Assembly (NCBI GenBank): GCA_002749535.1
Contig: MZZL01000117.1
Coordinates: 248,001-312,000, forward strand
From: Apophysomyces variabilis
Lineage: Eukaryota > Mucoromycota > Mucoromycetes > Mucorales > Mucoraceae
Length of the DNA stretch: 64,000 bases
Direction of reading: 5' to 3'
Below, in pieces: positions 47,161-59,086 of this stretch. The translations under genes were made by a program, and so were the position numbers. The notes under the pieces are model-generated. The model saw nothing but the letters and a program-made list of their open reading frames with translations. It was not told where the DNA came from and did no database searches. How positions within the stretch are numbered: position 1 is the stretch's first letter; each line of letters begins with the position of its first letter.

Positions 47161-50100
47161 TGTTGCATAGAGCAAAAGTGCGAACGCAGTGAGATAAAGA
47201 AATTGGAAACAGAAAAGACGCACGGTAACGATCACCGGCAGTCGGATTTTGAAATTTTTGCAATTACTGATGCTGTCAAAGGGATATTGATATATTCAAG
47301 GCTTTGCGTAAACTCCAAACGAATGGTATGACCGTTTCTTAAAAAACGTGCTGAGGAAATGCCACCTATTGCTTCCTGATTGGCTTGGATGACAGCAGCA
47401 TTTAGTAACAGCCAATGTTCCTTGCGATTAGCTATCAAACAGTGAAATAAAGCGTGCTTGGTCTTCCTGTATCTTACTTCCTTCTAAAAGATAATGAATT
47501 TTAGGTACTACATAAACAACACAAAGATCCCACCGGATCCAGAAGCTTATTCTATTTAATACAATGAATAAGGCAGCCAAGGGTATATTCCTATACAAAG
47601 ATTCAGTTTGGCCGCATTGGGAAGCCGAGGCGGCTTCAGCTCATACGTTTGGCGGGATTTTAAGATGACGACAAGTAAAGCGTAACGCCGCCAAGGCTAT
47701 TCTGTGTAATTATCTTCTGTCGTTTGGCTGGAGGATTTTAGCAATCAACAGTGGCACGCTGCAAGTACTTTCGTCAGTTCGTCGCCCAACAATAACCATA
47801 AGAGTTGACAATTACGAAGCAAACTTCGATCTATTTAACTAGGACTTTCAATCTGGAAAAGTATGGTTTTGGAAGGTAGGACATACTATTATGCAGCTGA
47901 CTATGACCCCCACTAACATTCAACATAGGAGCGATAATCGGCAACTCTTTCGTAATCAAATAATGACAGACGGATTTCCGATTCATTTCCAGTTCTCCCG
48001 GGCTAAAATACCCAAAGCTATTCAGATGAGCCGATCAAGTTCCAGGATTTGAACACTAACAAAGTGGACCGGTTCTACGACCTGTTGTGGTGGATCCAGG
48101 CATCGGACACTTATTTACTGTCTCTTACGGTCATGGCGTGGATCAGTGCGAAATTAGAAAATGTGCGACTGATGATTATTATGCTGTCACTGGATCATGC
48201 GCAGAAACCACTTATTAGACAAAGAAAAGCAAGCAACTAGTATGAAAGACATCGACTCCAAGTTTCCCATGGGCAAAGCAACTGAAAACGACCAATACGC
48301 CCCGAATACGTGAACTATTTCTTTACGTATCGATATGCAATTTTTAGTTTCTATATCTCTGGTCGCGGTCATTCTCGTTTCCACCACTACCAACGCAGAC
48401 AACGGGCGATAGAGGAGATAGCCAATATTTTGATCCACGATGAAAAGAAATACAATCGCAGGAAGAAGGAAAAAAACAAAGAGAAACAGAAGAGAAAGCT
48501 CAAGAAATCGCAGGATGAAAAAACAGAAGAGAGCCAATAAGAACCAAACAACGTTGCTCAATCTGCCGAAGTGTAGGTAACATATTTTTATCTCTCTATG
48601 GCGAGATTTTTAACGAGCAATATGTTTGATACAGCGTTAGTAGGACCCCAGAATCCGCCGTTTTCAGACGATCCGTGATGGACGAAACTCGAACCAGTAT
48701 CACCGCTGCGAACGCGGGTTAGCCAACGGGGATTTAGATTGTTACGGTAAGTGTATTAGGCAATGTCTCTTAGTTAGTAGCATTTGTTAATGCTTATCTT
48801 TTCTCGATGTTCAACTCAGTAAGCCTTTTAACAGAATATACTCGCCAACAATTATATGCAAATCTTTACAACTTTTATCTCCGGATCCTCAAACAATTTC
48901 AGGTGGAATCTTTAAACGTATGGCCATGATTTTTATCGGTCCGGATTCATTCGTTTGGCAAGAGATAGTAAGATGAACTGTCAGTCTCATATGTATCGTT
49001 TGTTCAGTATTGACTGCTTTTATTTCGGTAAGGAAATGCTTTAAGGATTTGCCAATTTTAAGGACGTTGACAACAGTTACACACGGACCAATTTGTTCCT
49101 TGATACATTGTTTCGGGTTTTTAAGCGCAGATGAAAAATCGTTGAAACATAGTATCAGAAGGCAGAAGTATATATTGAGGGAACTTTTATGAAACGCTGT
49201 AGGAGGCAGTTTGTCCCGGAATTTCCATCCTTTGTTTCAAAAAACGGCTGTCAAAAGTCAGTCTGATCGGAGTTATTGTGAGTAAGAAGTAGACATCATC
49301 TTCCCGCTTTGACGGTGAAATAGTAAGGCCTATTATGAATGAATGGACCTCGAATTATCTTAACTTGAGCAAGCCAAAAAGAAAGGGTCTTACCGGATCA
49401 ATTTTTTACGAAAGGCATATGCAGGTTCCGGTTCTTTCCATCCTTAATCCGTAAGGATATATTACCAAGCAACAACTTTATTATTAACGGCTTTGCAATC
49501 ATGCCCATGACAATAATGGCCCGTACCAAAAATGTCTGAGTACGAATTGCAACATTTCCCGCAACTGAAGGATGATCCTCCTCTTCGATTCACTACTAAA
49601 CAGCAAAGTATGATGATATGTCGGTTTCCCAGGTTTTAGGCATTCTCATAGTTACTGTTAATGACGTTAACTGGTTACCTGGTTACCCCGGTTGCGGACC
49701 CTTTGTTCGGTTTCTTTCAGATACGTTTGTGGCACTGAGGTGATAATACAAAAAAAGTTGACTAGAGTGTATGAGGATACCCGGGAAAAGGACTCTTCAT
49801 GATGTCTTCTTTTGTTAAGATTAAGCTTATAGTGAATTTAGATATCGTGGCTCCTCTCTTTCTCTTTTTCTTTTGACGCACAAAACTGAATTTCCCAGGG
49901 GGGAAGGAAGAAAGAGGGAACTGACGGGGTCTCTTAATCACCCGACGGGTCAGTTTCTGAAAGAAGTTTCACCACAGGAGAAGCGACGACTAGAGCCTGG
50001 TTTTATTGGAATAAAACCATTTGAACATGTATGGCTTCATTAGTTAAAATGAAATGCAAACATATATGTGGGTGATCAAAACTTCCTTCCATAAATCTGG

Positions 50101-50807
50101 ATCGTGGGAAATTATTCTTTAGTTTATATCCAATTCTCCTTCGGTACGTTGTACCTGCATCTCAGGTTCTCCACTTTTTTCGCTCTCTTTCTTTTTTTTT
50201 TTTTGGGATAGCAACGTGGGGAAGCACGGGATACCAACTGAGTTCAATCATGCCGAAACACCGCTACCCCACAACCATCTGTGCCTGAAAAAGAAAGTGA
50301 GAGGTTTAAAAAAAATGATGTAACAGATGTGCACGGGTAATATTGGATACCTAGTGTCTACCGCAAAAACTTTTACTTTTAGTCTCATTTTGCTTATCTG
50401 TCAATATAGCCTGTGCCTAAAATATAACATGGAGAAGCATTAAAAAAAGAAAAACTTGGGGACCAGGCACATGGAGCCAACTGTCCCGCGGGAATGCACC
50501 GAAGGGGGTTGAAAAGGGTAAAAGTAGGGTTGGGTTCTGGAGTCAAGGTTACGAATATGATTGGGTATCTAAAATAGGTGTTCACTAAACATCAAACTCT
50601 CAGCAACTCCGTTTAGGTATCGCGCCATTTACCAGTGCTTCTAGCCCACAAAACTTTTCTCACGCTTAAACCAATCACAATTGCGCGATTATTTTACCGT
50701 TTTCATTGTGGTAAGCGCTACTTCAATAGACTTTCTAAAATGGGTTTGAACAGCGTCACAGCGGCCCCTCCTTTCGCTGTCCCTTAATTTCTGACTCATG
50801 AAGTCCA
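47161..50807. other. Gene-poor interval with decayed coding traces
   Basis: 3.6 kb without a supported intact gene. Between about 47860 and 48540 (plus) there are coding-like pieces in more than one frame: DLNTNKVDRFYDLLWWIQ, then GRGHSRFHHYQRRQRAIEEI with a very Lys-rich end. This is possibly a dead mobile-element protein with a basic DNA-binding tail, but no family can be asserted. The rest (48700-50700) is AT-rich, with a T-run at 50190-50203, and precedes the GDH2 promoter. Confidence 0.35.
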
Positions 50808-50912
50808 TATAAATACTCTGGCATTTTCGTGTCGTTCTGCTGCTTTCCCCACATTCTAAAACACCCAACTACCCTTTCTTCCTTCAAACCTTCTCTCTCT
50901 CTCTCTGTTATC
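50808..50912 (+). promoter_or_regulatory. GDH2 core promoter and leader
   Basis: TATAAATA at 50808-50815, about 100 nt before the ATG, followed by a CT-rich leader (50892-50907) and ATG at 50913. This arrangement is typical of strongly expressed fungal genes. Confidence 0.65.
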
Positions 50913-53900
50913 ATGACGGTTGATAGTCTTGAGCCTCCTAGTGCCCCAGGCATCATGAACGATCTCACTCATACTATCAATGATGAATGTGGCTACAACG
51001 CCAACGTCTTTGCTGGTAAGGCCGAACAGATGGGTGAAGTCTGTGCATACCTGGAAGGTATTGGTTTCCTCCCTAAGGAACTGGTTCAAAACGAAGTCTC
51101 CTGGTTCTATGGGTAAGTTTCAATTGGGTTTCAGGAAATGGACCAAAACTCAAAATCCCTGCTGTTGTTACTTAGTAACCTCGGCATTGACGACTTCTAC
51201 TTTGCCCTGGAGTCTGTTGAGACCATTGCCAAGCATATCATGGCTCTTTATGGTTCAAAGATTGTTGCTTATACTAAGAGTTCCAACGCTCTTGACATCA
51301 ACCTGGAGAAGGAGTCGGAGGAATCTTCGGTGTATATCCACTCATCCCAGCCCGGTGTTTCCCAGCTGAAGGGTCCGCAGTGCGAAAAAAAGTAAGTGGA
51401 ATGGTGTGGAATTTTTCCCTTTTGGGGGACGTCTGGACTTCTGGTCGAAATAGGAAAAGACAGTGGCTCACTTTATCTCTTACCTTCTTATTTTTTTTCC
51501 CTTTTTGCCCCCTACAGGATCGATGAGAAGTATCTTGATGTATCCAAGCCCTCTGGTGCTTATCGTCTCGAGTCCTACCGTTCTACAAGCACACAGTCCA
51601 ATGTGACATCTCAGTTGCGTTGTTACTTCGTGACCAAGTGTCAGTTCGTCAACCAGGAACCCTCCGGTGAGCAGCTCTTGGATATCAACCAGGTTGCCGA
51701 CCAAAACTTCTTGAAGAAGGCCACCGAACACACCAAGAAGGTCTATGAAGAGGTCATGCGCAGTGTCCTTGAGCGTGATGGTCCCGTTATCGAGATGTAC
51801 GAGGTGAAGGGCAGCCGTGAGCGCCGCCTCATCATTGGTTATCGTCAGGAAAGCACCCATGGCTTTTTCTCCGCCATGTCTGATCTGTACCATTACTATG
51901 ATTTGTATTCCGCCCGTAAATATGTTGGTAAGTCCCAAAATACATCGACTTCTCAGAATTGGTAAACTGAACCTCTATTGGATTCATAGAACAATTCTCC
52001 AATGGTGTTACCATCATGGGCTTGTATCTCCACCCCCTGCCTAACAGCAAGGCAGTGCCTATCGAGCATTCTATCTATCAAGTCATGAAGGAAACCTCGC
52101 TTCTCTACTGCTTGCCTACCACCCCTCTTCAGGAGTTCTTCAAGACCAACAAACTGTCTGTGCAGGAAACTGTCTATGGTTATGTCGGCTGGATCTTTGC
52201 CCAACATTTCTTGAATCGCCTGGGTAAGGAATATCTGAGCTTGAACAATATCCTCGACCGATCCAATCCCTTGCACGAAGAAGTTTTATCCAAGATGAAG
52301 AAGCGTCTCCGCCAGGATACCTTCACTCGTGAATACATTCTCGATATCATCAAGCAGTATCCCGAGCTGATCAAGTTGTTGTACGCTAACTTCGCCAAGG
52401 TCCACTACGTCAACCAGCGTGAAGCCTCGCTCCAACCTACCATGTCCTACCAGCGCCTGACCACCATTGAAGACTTGACTGACGAACAATTGAGCAAGAA
52501 GATCAAGTCTCTTACATCCAACGCACACGAGCAGCTTGTTTTTGAATCCTTCTTGAGCTTCAACAAGCACGTCCTCAAGACCAACTTCTACCAGACCACC
52601 AAGGTTGCGCTTTCCTTCCGTCTCAACGCTGGCTTCTTGCCTGAAATTGAATACCCCAACAAGCCTTATGGTATGTTCCTTGTGGTTGGATCCGAGTTCA
52701 GAGGTTTCCACATCCGCTTCCGTGACGTTGCCCGTGGTGGTATCCGTATCATCCGTTCCCGTAACCGTGAGGCCTACTCTATCAATCTCCGTACCCTCTT
52801 CGATGAAAACTATGCGTTGGCCGCTACCCAGCAGCGCAAGAACAAGGATATCCCCGAAGGTGGTTCCAAGGGTACTATTCTCTTGAACAATGACCAACAA
52901 GATAAGGCTAAGGTGGCTTTCACCAAATACGTCGATGCTATCCTTGATTTATTGATCGATGGCAAGACCCCTGGCATCAAGGATCCTTTGGTTGATTTGG
53001 TTGGTAAGCCTGAGATTCTCTTCTTTGGTCCGGATGAGGGCACGGCCGACTTTATGGACTGGGCTTCCCAACATGCTCGTAAGCGCGGTGCTAGTTTCTG
53101 GAAGGCTTTCACTACCGGTAAGAGTCAGTCCTTGGGTGGCATTCCCCATGACACCTACGGTATGACCACTCGCTCGGTGCATCAGTATGTCCTTGGTATC
53201 TACCGCACCTTTGGCTTGAACGAGGAGGAGTGCACTAAGTTGCAGACTGGTGGTCCTGATGGTGACTTGGGCTCGAACGAAATTAAGATCTCGAAGGATA
53301 AGACAGTGGCTATTGTGGATGGATCCGGTGTGCTGTATGATCCTCAGGGTATTGATCGTGAGGAATTGTCTCGCCTGGCCCATGCTCGAGTCATGATCAG
53401 CCAATTCGATGTCTCCAAGTTGTCTTCTGAAGGTTTCCGCGTGTTGATCGAAGATAACAATGTCACTCTTCCCAACGGAGAACTTGTGGAAAATGGCTTC
53501 AACTTCCGTAACAACTTCCATACACATCCTCTTGCTTCTGCCACTGTTTTCGTTCCTTGCGGTGGTCGTCCCGAATCGATTGATATCAACAACGTCAAGA
53601 GAGTCATCAATGAGGATGGTACTCCTCTTTTCAAGTACATTGTTGAAGGTGCCAACTTGTTCATCACCCAGGAAGCCCGTCTTCGTCTCGAAAAGGCTGG
53701 TATTGTGCTCTTCAAGGACGCCTCTGCCAACAAGGGTGGTGTCACCTCTTCTTCTCTTGAGGTGTTGGCTGCTTTGGCCTTCGATGATGCTGAATTCAGC
53801 GAGAACATGTGTGTCAAGGATGGTCAAGTTCCTGAGTTCTACCAGAACTACGTCAAACAGGTTCAGGAGGTGATTGAACGTAATGCTGCTATGGAATTTG

Positions 53901-54223
53901 AGGCCTTGTGGCGCGAACACCAGAAGACCAAGACTCCCATTTCTATTCTTTCTGATGACTTGTCCATGGCTATTGTACAGCTTAACGAGCAATTGCAGAA
54001 CACTGGTTTGTGGGAAAATGTCGAGCTTCGTCATGCTGTCCTTGTCAAGGCTTTCCCCAAGCTATTGCTTGAGAAACTCGGCTTGGAGACTTTGTTGAAG
54101 CGTGTTCCTGAAAACTACGTCAAGGCCATCTTTGGCGCCTACCTTGCTTCTCAGTTCGTCTACAAATACGGTGCTCATCCCGACAACTTTGCTTTCTTCG
54201 AATTCATGCGCGCCAACTACTAG
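50913..54223 (+). CDS. GDH2: NAD-specific glutamate dehydrogenase, large fungal type
   Basis: Converts glutamate to 2-oxoglutarate and ammonium with NAD, feeding carbon from amino acids into the TCA cycle. Exons 50913-51112, 51176-51391, 51518-51927 and 51990-54223 join in phase to 1019 residues, the usual size for the about 115-kDa class. Visible blocks: GFLPKELVQNEVSWFYG, NLGIDDFYFALESVETIAKH, RFRDVARGGIRIIRSRN (substrate-binding region), NKDIPEGGSKGTILLN, FFGPDEGTADFMDWASQHAR, QTGGPDGDLGSNEIKIS (nucleotide-binding glycines), FKYIVEGANLFITQEARLRL and FKDASANKGGVTSSSLEVLA. Codon use is strongly biased (GTC, AAG, TTG, CGT), which also keeps the antisense in-register frame open. A TATA box lies about 100 nt upstream. 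Confidence 0.96.
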
Positions 54224-55020
54224 ACTGATACCATCCATTTTTCTCTTCCCCTTCCTCTTTTTTCTTTGATTTGAGTTTTATTCATTTATAATCATGCTTG
54301 TGTTTCTTCGTACAACAATTATCTGTAGATAGCTGCTTACAATTTTTTTTCACCATAAAGTTTTTCTATCTTTGCTGAATGAGAAATAGTACTTTATTTG
54401 AAGCGTATACACACTGAAAATGATGATCAAGTTTTAAGGTGCATTGGTGCTTTTGCAACAAAAGAAAGAGGAACCATGGAGATGCAACAGTCACAGTCCA
54501 GCACTCTGACCCATTTTGTACTCTTCCAATCATTATAGTACTGTACAGTATGAAAAACACCTGTAAAAGTCGCATCGACAGTGGGCCGAAGAAAATGAAA
54601 GGGAGTCATGGAATGAGATGCAATATAGAAGAGAACAGAAAGGCTAGACGCGGGAAATCGTTAATGAAGGAAAAACAAACGTCTTGTGGATAAGACCCAC
54701 GCAATCACATCATGACTCGGTCTTGGTCCACTTGCTAGATGAGATCATCCAAGTCCTATTTGCTATCGAAGCAACCATGATCCAGGTTATTGATGGCATG
54801 ATTGATATAATGGATTTGAGTTTGCTGACGTCGCTGAAACTCCGCTGGTAGACCTGAGCAGAAAAACCCGATTTCAGGAAGCGCCCTCTTTTAGCTACAC
54901 TTCTTTTCGTTCATCGTTTTCTTTTGACACGCTTTCCTTGTAAGTTTAGATCGCTTCATCGATCAACATCGTGTCCTTGTTACGCTTTTCCCTTATCTAT
55001 ACGCTTCAGATCCTCCTAAC
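54224..55020. other. GDH2-ERG20 intergenic
   Basis: 800 bp with GDH2 terminator (T-rich 54240-54370) and the ERG20 promoter. Short frames on both strands are not supported. Confidence 0.5.
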
Positions 55021-56464
55021 ATGGTCAGTGTCAAGTTACAAAAGGAAGAAAACCGCAAGGCTTTCTTGGAAATATTCCCTACTTTGAGAGATGAAGTCCT
55101 GGATGAGCTTCGCAAGTATAACATGCCTGAGGATGCTTACGAATGGACAAAGCAGGTAACGAAATAAAAAATTTACATACGCGTGACGAGGTTCTCACGC
55201 GCTAGCTATTTCTCTAGAGCTTGGATTACAACGTCCCTGGTGGTACGTAAAAGGCGATCGGGATGTGTCACTAAGAAGACTAATTGTGATTAGGCAAGTT
55301 AAACCGCGGTCTTTCCGTTGTAGACACTGTGCGTATTTTGAAGGGTGATGCAGTGACAGAAGATGATATCTTTAAGGCTCAGGTCCTCGGCTGGTTGGTT
55401 GAATTTGTATGGCTAAGCGCGCACCGCATTTGCATGCATATATTCTAACGCATGCTGTTTATCATTAGCTTCAAGCATTTTTCCTTGTGTCTGACGATAT
55501 CATGGATGCATCAATCACTCGCCGTGGCCAACCTTGTTGGTATAAGAAGGATGGTGTCGGCTTGGTCGCCATCAATGACGCGTTCATTTTGGAAGCCTGT
55601 ATCTATCTTTTCCTCAAGAAGTATTTCAGACAAACCGACTATTACATTGATCTGGTCGAACTCTTCCAAGAGGTAAATGGCTTGGCAGGATGATGATCGG
55701 ATTTTATTGATCAACTTCTGTACAGGTCACTTTCCAAACCGAGCTCGGTCAGTTGTGTGATTTGATTACTGCTCCCGAAGACCATGTGGATCTAAGCAAG
55801 TTCTCGGTTGAAAAGTAAATAATTATCTAATCGGAAGTTATGGCATGTTCATCAAATAGCATAGGCACCGTTTCATCGTCATCTTTAAGACCGCTTACTA
55901 TTCGTTCTATCTTCCTGTGGCGTTGGCTATGCATATGGTAAGAGAACCCTAAGAGAAAAGGTAATTAAGTGCTGAGATCAATTTCATTAGGCTGGTGTCA
56001 AGAACGAGGAGGCCTTCAAGAAGGCTAAGGACATCCTAATTCCTTTGGGCGAGTATTTCCAAGTCCAAGATGATTATCTTGACTGCTATGGTGCACCCGA
56101 AGTGATTGGTAAAATTGGTACCGATATCATGGACAACAAGTGTTCATGGTTGATCAACCAAGCCTTGGCCAAGGCGAACCCTGAGCAACGCAAGTTGCTT
56201 GATGTAGGTTCTATTCATTGTATAAAAGTTCGATGGTGGGCTCATGAAAGTACTTAGGAAAATTACGGAAAGAAGGACGCCGCAGCGGAAGCCAAGGTGA
56301 AGGCGCTCTATGTTGAGCTAGATATTGAGACTCTTTACAAGGAGTTTGAAGAAGCATCATACCAAAAGATCTCTGGTCTCATTAATGACTTGGACGAATC
56401 TGTTGGCGTGAAGAAAGAAGTCTTTACTGAATTCATGAACAAAATCTATAAGCGCACCAAATAG
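55021..56464 (+). CDS. ERG20: Farnesyl diphosphate synthase
   Basis: Condenses isopentenyl diphosphate with dimethylallyl and geranyl diphosphate to make C15 farnesyl diphosphate for sterols, quinones, prenylation and carotenoids. Start ATG 55021 ([15 protein letters not shown]); stop TAG 56462-56464. Eight exons give about 352 residues, as usual. The second exon is a 25-nt micro-exon (55218-55242). Key motifs: [15 protein letters not shown], the first Asp-rich motif in [35 protein letters not shown], and the second Asp-rich motif in [12 protein letters not shown] followed by [15 protein letters not shown]. The two aromatic residues before the first motif fit a C15 product. AATAAA occurs at 56489-56494. 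Confidence 0.96.
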
Positions 56465-56488
56465 ATACAGACTGCCTAATTTTCATCA

Positions 56489-56494
56489 AATAAA
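56489..56494 (+). terminator. Poly(A) signal of ERG20
   Basis: AATAAA 25 nt after the TAG. Confidence 0.5.
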
Positions 56495-57351
56495 TGCCCA
56501 TTATCAAAGTCATTAGTGGACATCGGGTTTTTGACAGGGAGAATACTGTTTATTGAACAGTTTTTTACGCTACTCTAAGTAAATTTTGCGTCCATGCAAG
56601 GATCAAGTTTGCGCTAAAAGGGATATAAATATGCGTCATTAGTAAATGGATTATGCGGGAAATATATTTTACTTACGTGAACTTGTCCCTTCCCTAGACA
56701 CAAAATTCATTCGAGCAGCGTAAAAGAATGGTCATGGTTAGTAAATGGAAGGATAGCTTGACATCTTTTTTTTTATTACCCCCGAAGGGTAATCCTACCC
56801 AAAGGTAGGGGCTGGTCCCGCACCTGTATCGGTGGGGGTGGCGAGAGAGGCGTACGGCTTCGATGTGTGGCCGTATAAATGTAACGCACTGCAGAGGACT
56901 TGAAGCGATGCAACACCTGGCGAGGACTTGGAAGCAGAAGATAATGAATGACACTGTGCATAAACAAACAACATTTATTTTTCACTTACCTAGTGGAGTG
57001 CAGGGAGCTTACTCACACAACCAAGGTGGTTCGGGACGTGGATAAGAAATCGATGGATGTCTTATGGATGACAACAATTGAGAGATAACACAATTCTCCC
57101 AAGAGTAAAAATGGACTCAGTCCGATAGAAGGTGTGGAACATCTGTAGAGGAAATAAACCCTCTTCGTTCGTTTCTATACGTCATTGATGCTATCATATC
57201 CGTTTCTGTCAGTTATGGTGTCAGAAGCTGTCTGGGCAATGGTACCCAATTCCGGTTCTTCTCAATTGTATTACTTTACATTCCACTTTTATTTTCCCTG
57301 AATGTAGTTATGTTCTCATTTTCTTCTATTGTATCTTAAACTTTGACTATT
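56495..57351. other. Intergenic with a structured GC-rich element
   Basis: No gene seen. Contains the paired-hairpin element at 56766-56870 (listed separately) in otherwise AT-rich DNA. Confidence 0.45.
56766..56870 (-). repeat. GC-rich double-hairpin element with A-tail, SINE-like or structured RNA
   Basis: Read on the minus strand: a GC-rich body (GCGGGACCAGCCC), hairpin CCTACC-TTTG-GGTAGG (56809-56794), hairpin ATTACCC-TTCGG-GGGTAAT (56793-56775) and then an A-run (about 56774-56766). Two perfect stems back to back before an A-tail, in an AT-rich setting, suggest a small retroposed RNA or a stable transcript end. No confident tRNA A/B boxes. Confidence 0.4.
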
Positions 57352-57692
57352 AGGCAATCACAAAAAGATTGAATCGCCACGGAATGAACGGTTATTATCT
57401 TGTCATGGATAATGCACCCATCCATACACCAGTCAAGGTTAAGCAGTTGGTCGAAGAAAGAGGATGCAAATATCTCTATCTTCCTCTCTACTCTCCCTTT
57501 CTCAACCCAATAGAAGAGTTTTGGGCCAAAGTGAAGGCTGGGGTAAGAAGGGAGCCCTTACGAGTTGACAATAACCTTCAAGAGTGTATTGTTCAAGAAG
57601 CGCGAAAAGTAAAGCGCCTAGACTGTCAAGGATGGATCAGACACTCTGAAAGCTTTTTCGTTAGATGTAATAATAGAGAACCACTTCTTTAA
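57352..57692 (+). pseudogene. 3' part of a DDE_3 transposase
   Basis: Reads ITKRLNRHGMNGYYLVMDNA, PIHTPVKVKQLVEERGCKYL, PLYSPFLNPIEEFWAKVKAG and on to a stop at 57692. It contains the second Asp (MDNAPIH) and the Glu (NPIEEFW) of the DDE triad; the first Asp and the DNA-binding half are not found upstream, though a TTAG acceptor-like site precedes it. The protein differs clearly from the copy at 13386-14124, so it comes from another subfamily. Confidence 0.75.
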
Positions 57693-58212
57693 ATAAACCC
57701 GTCTTGCTGTGGTTTGAAATAAACTATCTCAGTAAATAGTGAACATGGAAACGATTTTACGCAAAGAAGGGTAGTCTGACCGCAGATTCATCCAATCATG
57801 CAGAACCATCTTTTGGATTCCGCAAAACTTGAATCCCAGTTCGCAAATAGAAAATAGAAACACGCAGACAAATAGGAAAAGCACAGTAAATTCAGGGCAA
57901 TATCTTGTTAAAGACTTGCCATGCTTAAAAGGCAGGAGACTTTAAGGCACAAGCCAAGTTCTTTACCACGGGATTCTAGGCCGCTAAAGTTGCGGGATAC
58001 TGTATCATTGCTAAGGATTTTAGAAAAGGAGCAAGCTGCATCTTTTCAGTTTTAGATTTTTGGATCTCTTCGGACTGCAAGAACAAAAAATTCCGGGTGG
58101 GTCCGTGAAAGCAAATGTCCGATCCGGACTTGCCGCAGAGGCCCCGCTGCTCCCCCAAGGATCCATCCAAGCAGCGGATGCTTGTTCTGCCTTCTCAATC
58201 ATCCACATCCAA
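57693..58212. other. eL36 upstream region
   Basis: 520 bp, promoter side of the ribosomal protein gene. The plus frame open through 58060-58210 is in the eL36 frame but has no upstream support and is read as leader. Confidence 0.45.
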
Positions 58213-58665
58213 ATGGCTATTCAGCAGAAGTCTGGTATTGCCGTCGGCATCAACAAGGGACACATCACTACCCGTCGTGAATTGAAGGCCAAGCCCTCCT
58301 ACCGCAAGGGTGTACGTCGATTTTCTTGTTTTCTATTGGATGGATAGTGTATCTGAACGATAGGCTTTTTCTACACAGGCTTCTTCCAAGCGTAATGTCT
58401 TTGTCAAGAGCATCATCCGCGAAGTCGCCGGTTTCGCTCCCTACGAACGTCGTGTGATGGAATTGATCAAGAATTCCAAGGACAAGCGTGCCAAGAAGCT
58501 CACCAAGAAGAGAGTACGATGATCGTTAATGCACCGAGATCAAAAAAGTGGTCATGATCTAACCTCGTTTTTCCTTTCTTTCATGAATAGCTTGGAACTT
58601 TCCTCCGTGCCAAGAAGAAGATTGATGAGCTTACTTCCGTCATTGCCGAGGCTCGTCGTCATTAA
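58213..58665 (+). CDS. RPL36: 60S ribosomal protein eL36
   Basis: Structural protein of the large ribosomal subunit. Exons 58213-58311, 58379-58513 and 58591-58665, all phase 0, give 102 residues, normal for the family. The protein starts [17 protein letters not shown], contains [20 protein letters not shown] and [18 protein letters not shown], and ends [20 protein letters not shown]. Codon use is strongly biased as expected for high expression. The start is chosen because this ATG matches the family N-terminus; the open frame before it does not. Confidence 0.97.
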
Positions 58666-59086
58666 ATAAGCGATGCGAGGCAATGGGAGCCAAAAGAGCG
58701 TATACACCCAAAGGACGTTGGATGAACTTTCCTCAAACTTTCGTAGAGCGAGGAAAAGTTAAGAAACCTATTTCATTAAAATGAAAAGCTTTCGAAAACA
58801 CGTACAACTATCCTAGGTTGTTTTATATATATCATGTCTGGATGCCTATGTAGACGCTGCGGAAACGTTTCTCAGTTTGTCCTTTTTTTTGGTGTGTGTG
58901 TGGTTGGGGGGTGTTTTGTGCATTTGCGTGTGTTACGTAAGGAACAAAGTACAAAAAGAAAAAAGAATAGGGCAATAATAATATGAACAAAGACTAGACA
59001 ATATGTATACTATGATGAAGGTGAAAGAAGGTAAAGAGAAAGGGAAAGTAAAATAGGAAAAGAAATAGAAGAGGGACCTGTCCGTA
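58666..59086. other. Convergent 3' spacer
   Basis: eL36 3' end, including a GT-rich tract (58885-58920, TTTTTGGTGTGTGTGTGG-like). If the unknown minus gene uses another last exon, it would lie here. Confidence 0.4.

Noticed and set aside
52286..54034. Long minus-strand frames (204 and 361 codons) antisense to GDH2
   Set aside because: They are in codon register with GDH2, so they stay open simply because this highly biased gene avoids TTA, CTA and TCA. Antisense ORFs to NAD-GDH genes have been claimed before; nothing in the translation looks like a protein family.
58060..58212. In-frame extension upstream of eL36
   Set aside because: The family starts at [12 protein letters not shown] sequence; the upstream residues have no counterpart and lack a good ATG.
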